From contig NZ_FSRB01000002.1 of assembly GCF_900129635.1 (NCBI RefSeq), positions 772,727-836,726 on the forward strand: 64,000 nucleotides of DNA. Direction: 5' to 3'. The DNA comes from Singulisphaera sp. GP187 (GTDB lineage Bacteria; Planctomycetota; Planctomycetia; Isosphaerales; Isosphaeraceae). The notes below the pieces were generated by a model. The model did no database searches. It was not told the origin of the DNA and saw nothing but the letters and a program-made list of their open reading frames with translations. Position numbers and translations under genes: made by a program. Shown here piece by piece: positions 63,350 through 64,000 of this stretch (within the stretch, counting starts at the first letter, position 1; each line of letters opens with the position of its first letter).

Positions 63350-64000
63350 ATGGACGCCGCGACGGAAAGACAGCCCGAGGAGCTGGAAGTCCGGATCGAA
63401 GAGGGCGTTGTCTCGCTGGTCTTGAATCGCCCCGAGACGCGGAATGCGCTCTCGCGAACGCTGCTCGGGCGGCTCGAGGAAACGCTTGCGGCAATCGAGG
63501 CCGACCCCGCCGCGCGGGTCGTGATCCTCGGCGCACGCGGCCCCGTCTTCTGCGCGGGGCACGACCTCGGGGAGATGACGAGCCGGTCCGAACCGGAGTA
63601 TCGCGACCTGTTCGCGGCCTGCTCGCGGGTGATGCTCCAACTCCGTCGACTCCCTCAACCCGTGATCGCCCGGGTGCAAGGGATGGCGACCGCCGCCGGC
63701 TGCCAACTCGTCGCGGCCTGCGACCTGGCGGTGGCCTCGACGGAGGCCCGGTTCGCGACCCCGGGGGTCAAGATCGGCCTCTTCTGCACCACGCCGATGG
63801 TCCCGCTCGTCCGCGCCATCCCCGACAAGGCGGCGATGGAGATGCTTCTGACCGGCGCCCCGATCTCGGCGGAGCGGGCCCTGGCCCTCGGGCTGGTGAA
63901 TCAGGTCGTCCCGGCGGGGGAGCTCGACGCCGCGGTCCGCGAACTGACCGGCACCCTCCTGGCGATGAGCCCGCTGACGATCGGGCTCGGCAAGCGGGCG
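63350..64000 (+). CDS. Enoyl-CoA hydratase/isomerase (C-terminus outside window)
   Basis: ATG 63350 follows GGAGGCG. The visible 217 residues form a crotonase: VSLVLNRPETRNALS, the oxyanion segment FCAGHDLGEM, the second hole RVQGMATAAGCQLVAACDLA, then FATPGVKIGLFC. In this class the second catalytic Glu is sometimes replaced; here the region reads VKIGLFCTTPMVP, with no obvious Glu, so hydratase activity is uncertain. It lies close to ettA and is not linked to the beta-oxidation block at 7-14 kb. Confidence 0.9.
   Translation, partial: MDAATERQPEELEVRIEEGVVSLVLNRPETRNALSRTLLGRLEETLAAIEADPAARVVILGARGPVFCAGHDLGEMTSRSEPEYRDLFAACSRVMLQLRRLPQPVIARVQGMATAAGCQLVAACDLAVASTEARFATPGVKIGLFCTTPMVPLVRAIPDKAAMEMLLTGAPISAERALALGLVNQVVPAGELDAAVRELTGTLLAMSPLTIGLGKRA

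Overview
The window looks like chromosome from a high-GC planctomycete, most likely of the Isosphaeraceae type. This is inferred from the gene content: a DUF1559 protein with a pilin-like FTLIELLVVIAI head, a small TM protein ending in a PWLPVxPDPPEPE-type tail, a VIT/VWA protein and a SWIM-type ATP-dependent DNA ligase. No rRNA or taxonomic marker gene is present, so the genus is open.

Layout. 1-7.1 kb: a VIT/VWA protein (cut by the window edge) translationally coupled to a MerR-like regulator, then an A/T-richer foreign-looking block (GbsR/MarR-like regulator, truncated MFS pump, GT1-type glycosyltransferase) closed by a broken second copy of the merR-like gene, then two small membrane proteins. 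7.3-14.4 kb: a minus-strand fatty-acid oxidation block (fadA-like thiolase, fadB-like bifunctional protein, large acyl-CoA dehydrogenase, malonyltransferase-like protein), punctuated by hairpins and by four copies of a 15-bp palindrome. 14.8-38.9 kb: mixed housekeeping and envelope genes: J-domain protein, triplicated trypsin-like protease, PilT ATPase, lipoprotein lipase/esterase, SGNH hydrolase, ECF41-type sigma factor with its AhpD/CMD-like partner, frameshifted DNA ligase, tRNA-Asn, a TolC-like outer-membrane protein with a lipoprotein, and DUF1559.

39.6-61.2 kb: an integrated element of about 21.6 kb. It is bounded by a 57-bp direct repeat derived from the 3' part of tRNA-Met(CAT), and the intact tRNA lies at the right end. 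It carries a tyrosine integrase, two small excisionase-like HTH proteins, a P4/D5-like primase-helicase followed by an iteron-like GGTCCRGG cluster (candidate origin), phage-flavoured small genes, a four-gene RHH / GNAT-like / XRE / ImmA-type operon behind a clear sigma70-type promoter with a 16-bp palindrome, an IS4-family insertion that breaks a small TM-protein gene, and a right arm of small genes controlled by a divergent promoter pair that shares the operator AGACTAGTCT. I see no capsid, portal, large terminase, relaxase or conjugation gene, so a phage-satellite-like or cryptic replicating integrative element fits best. The integrase reading frame runs through the attachment core: in the excised circle it would be fused in frame to a tail now stranded beside attL.

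61.5-64 kb: ordinary chromosome resumes with ettA and a partial enoyl-CoA hydratase.
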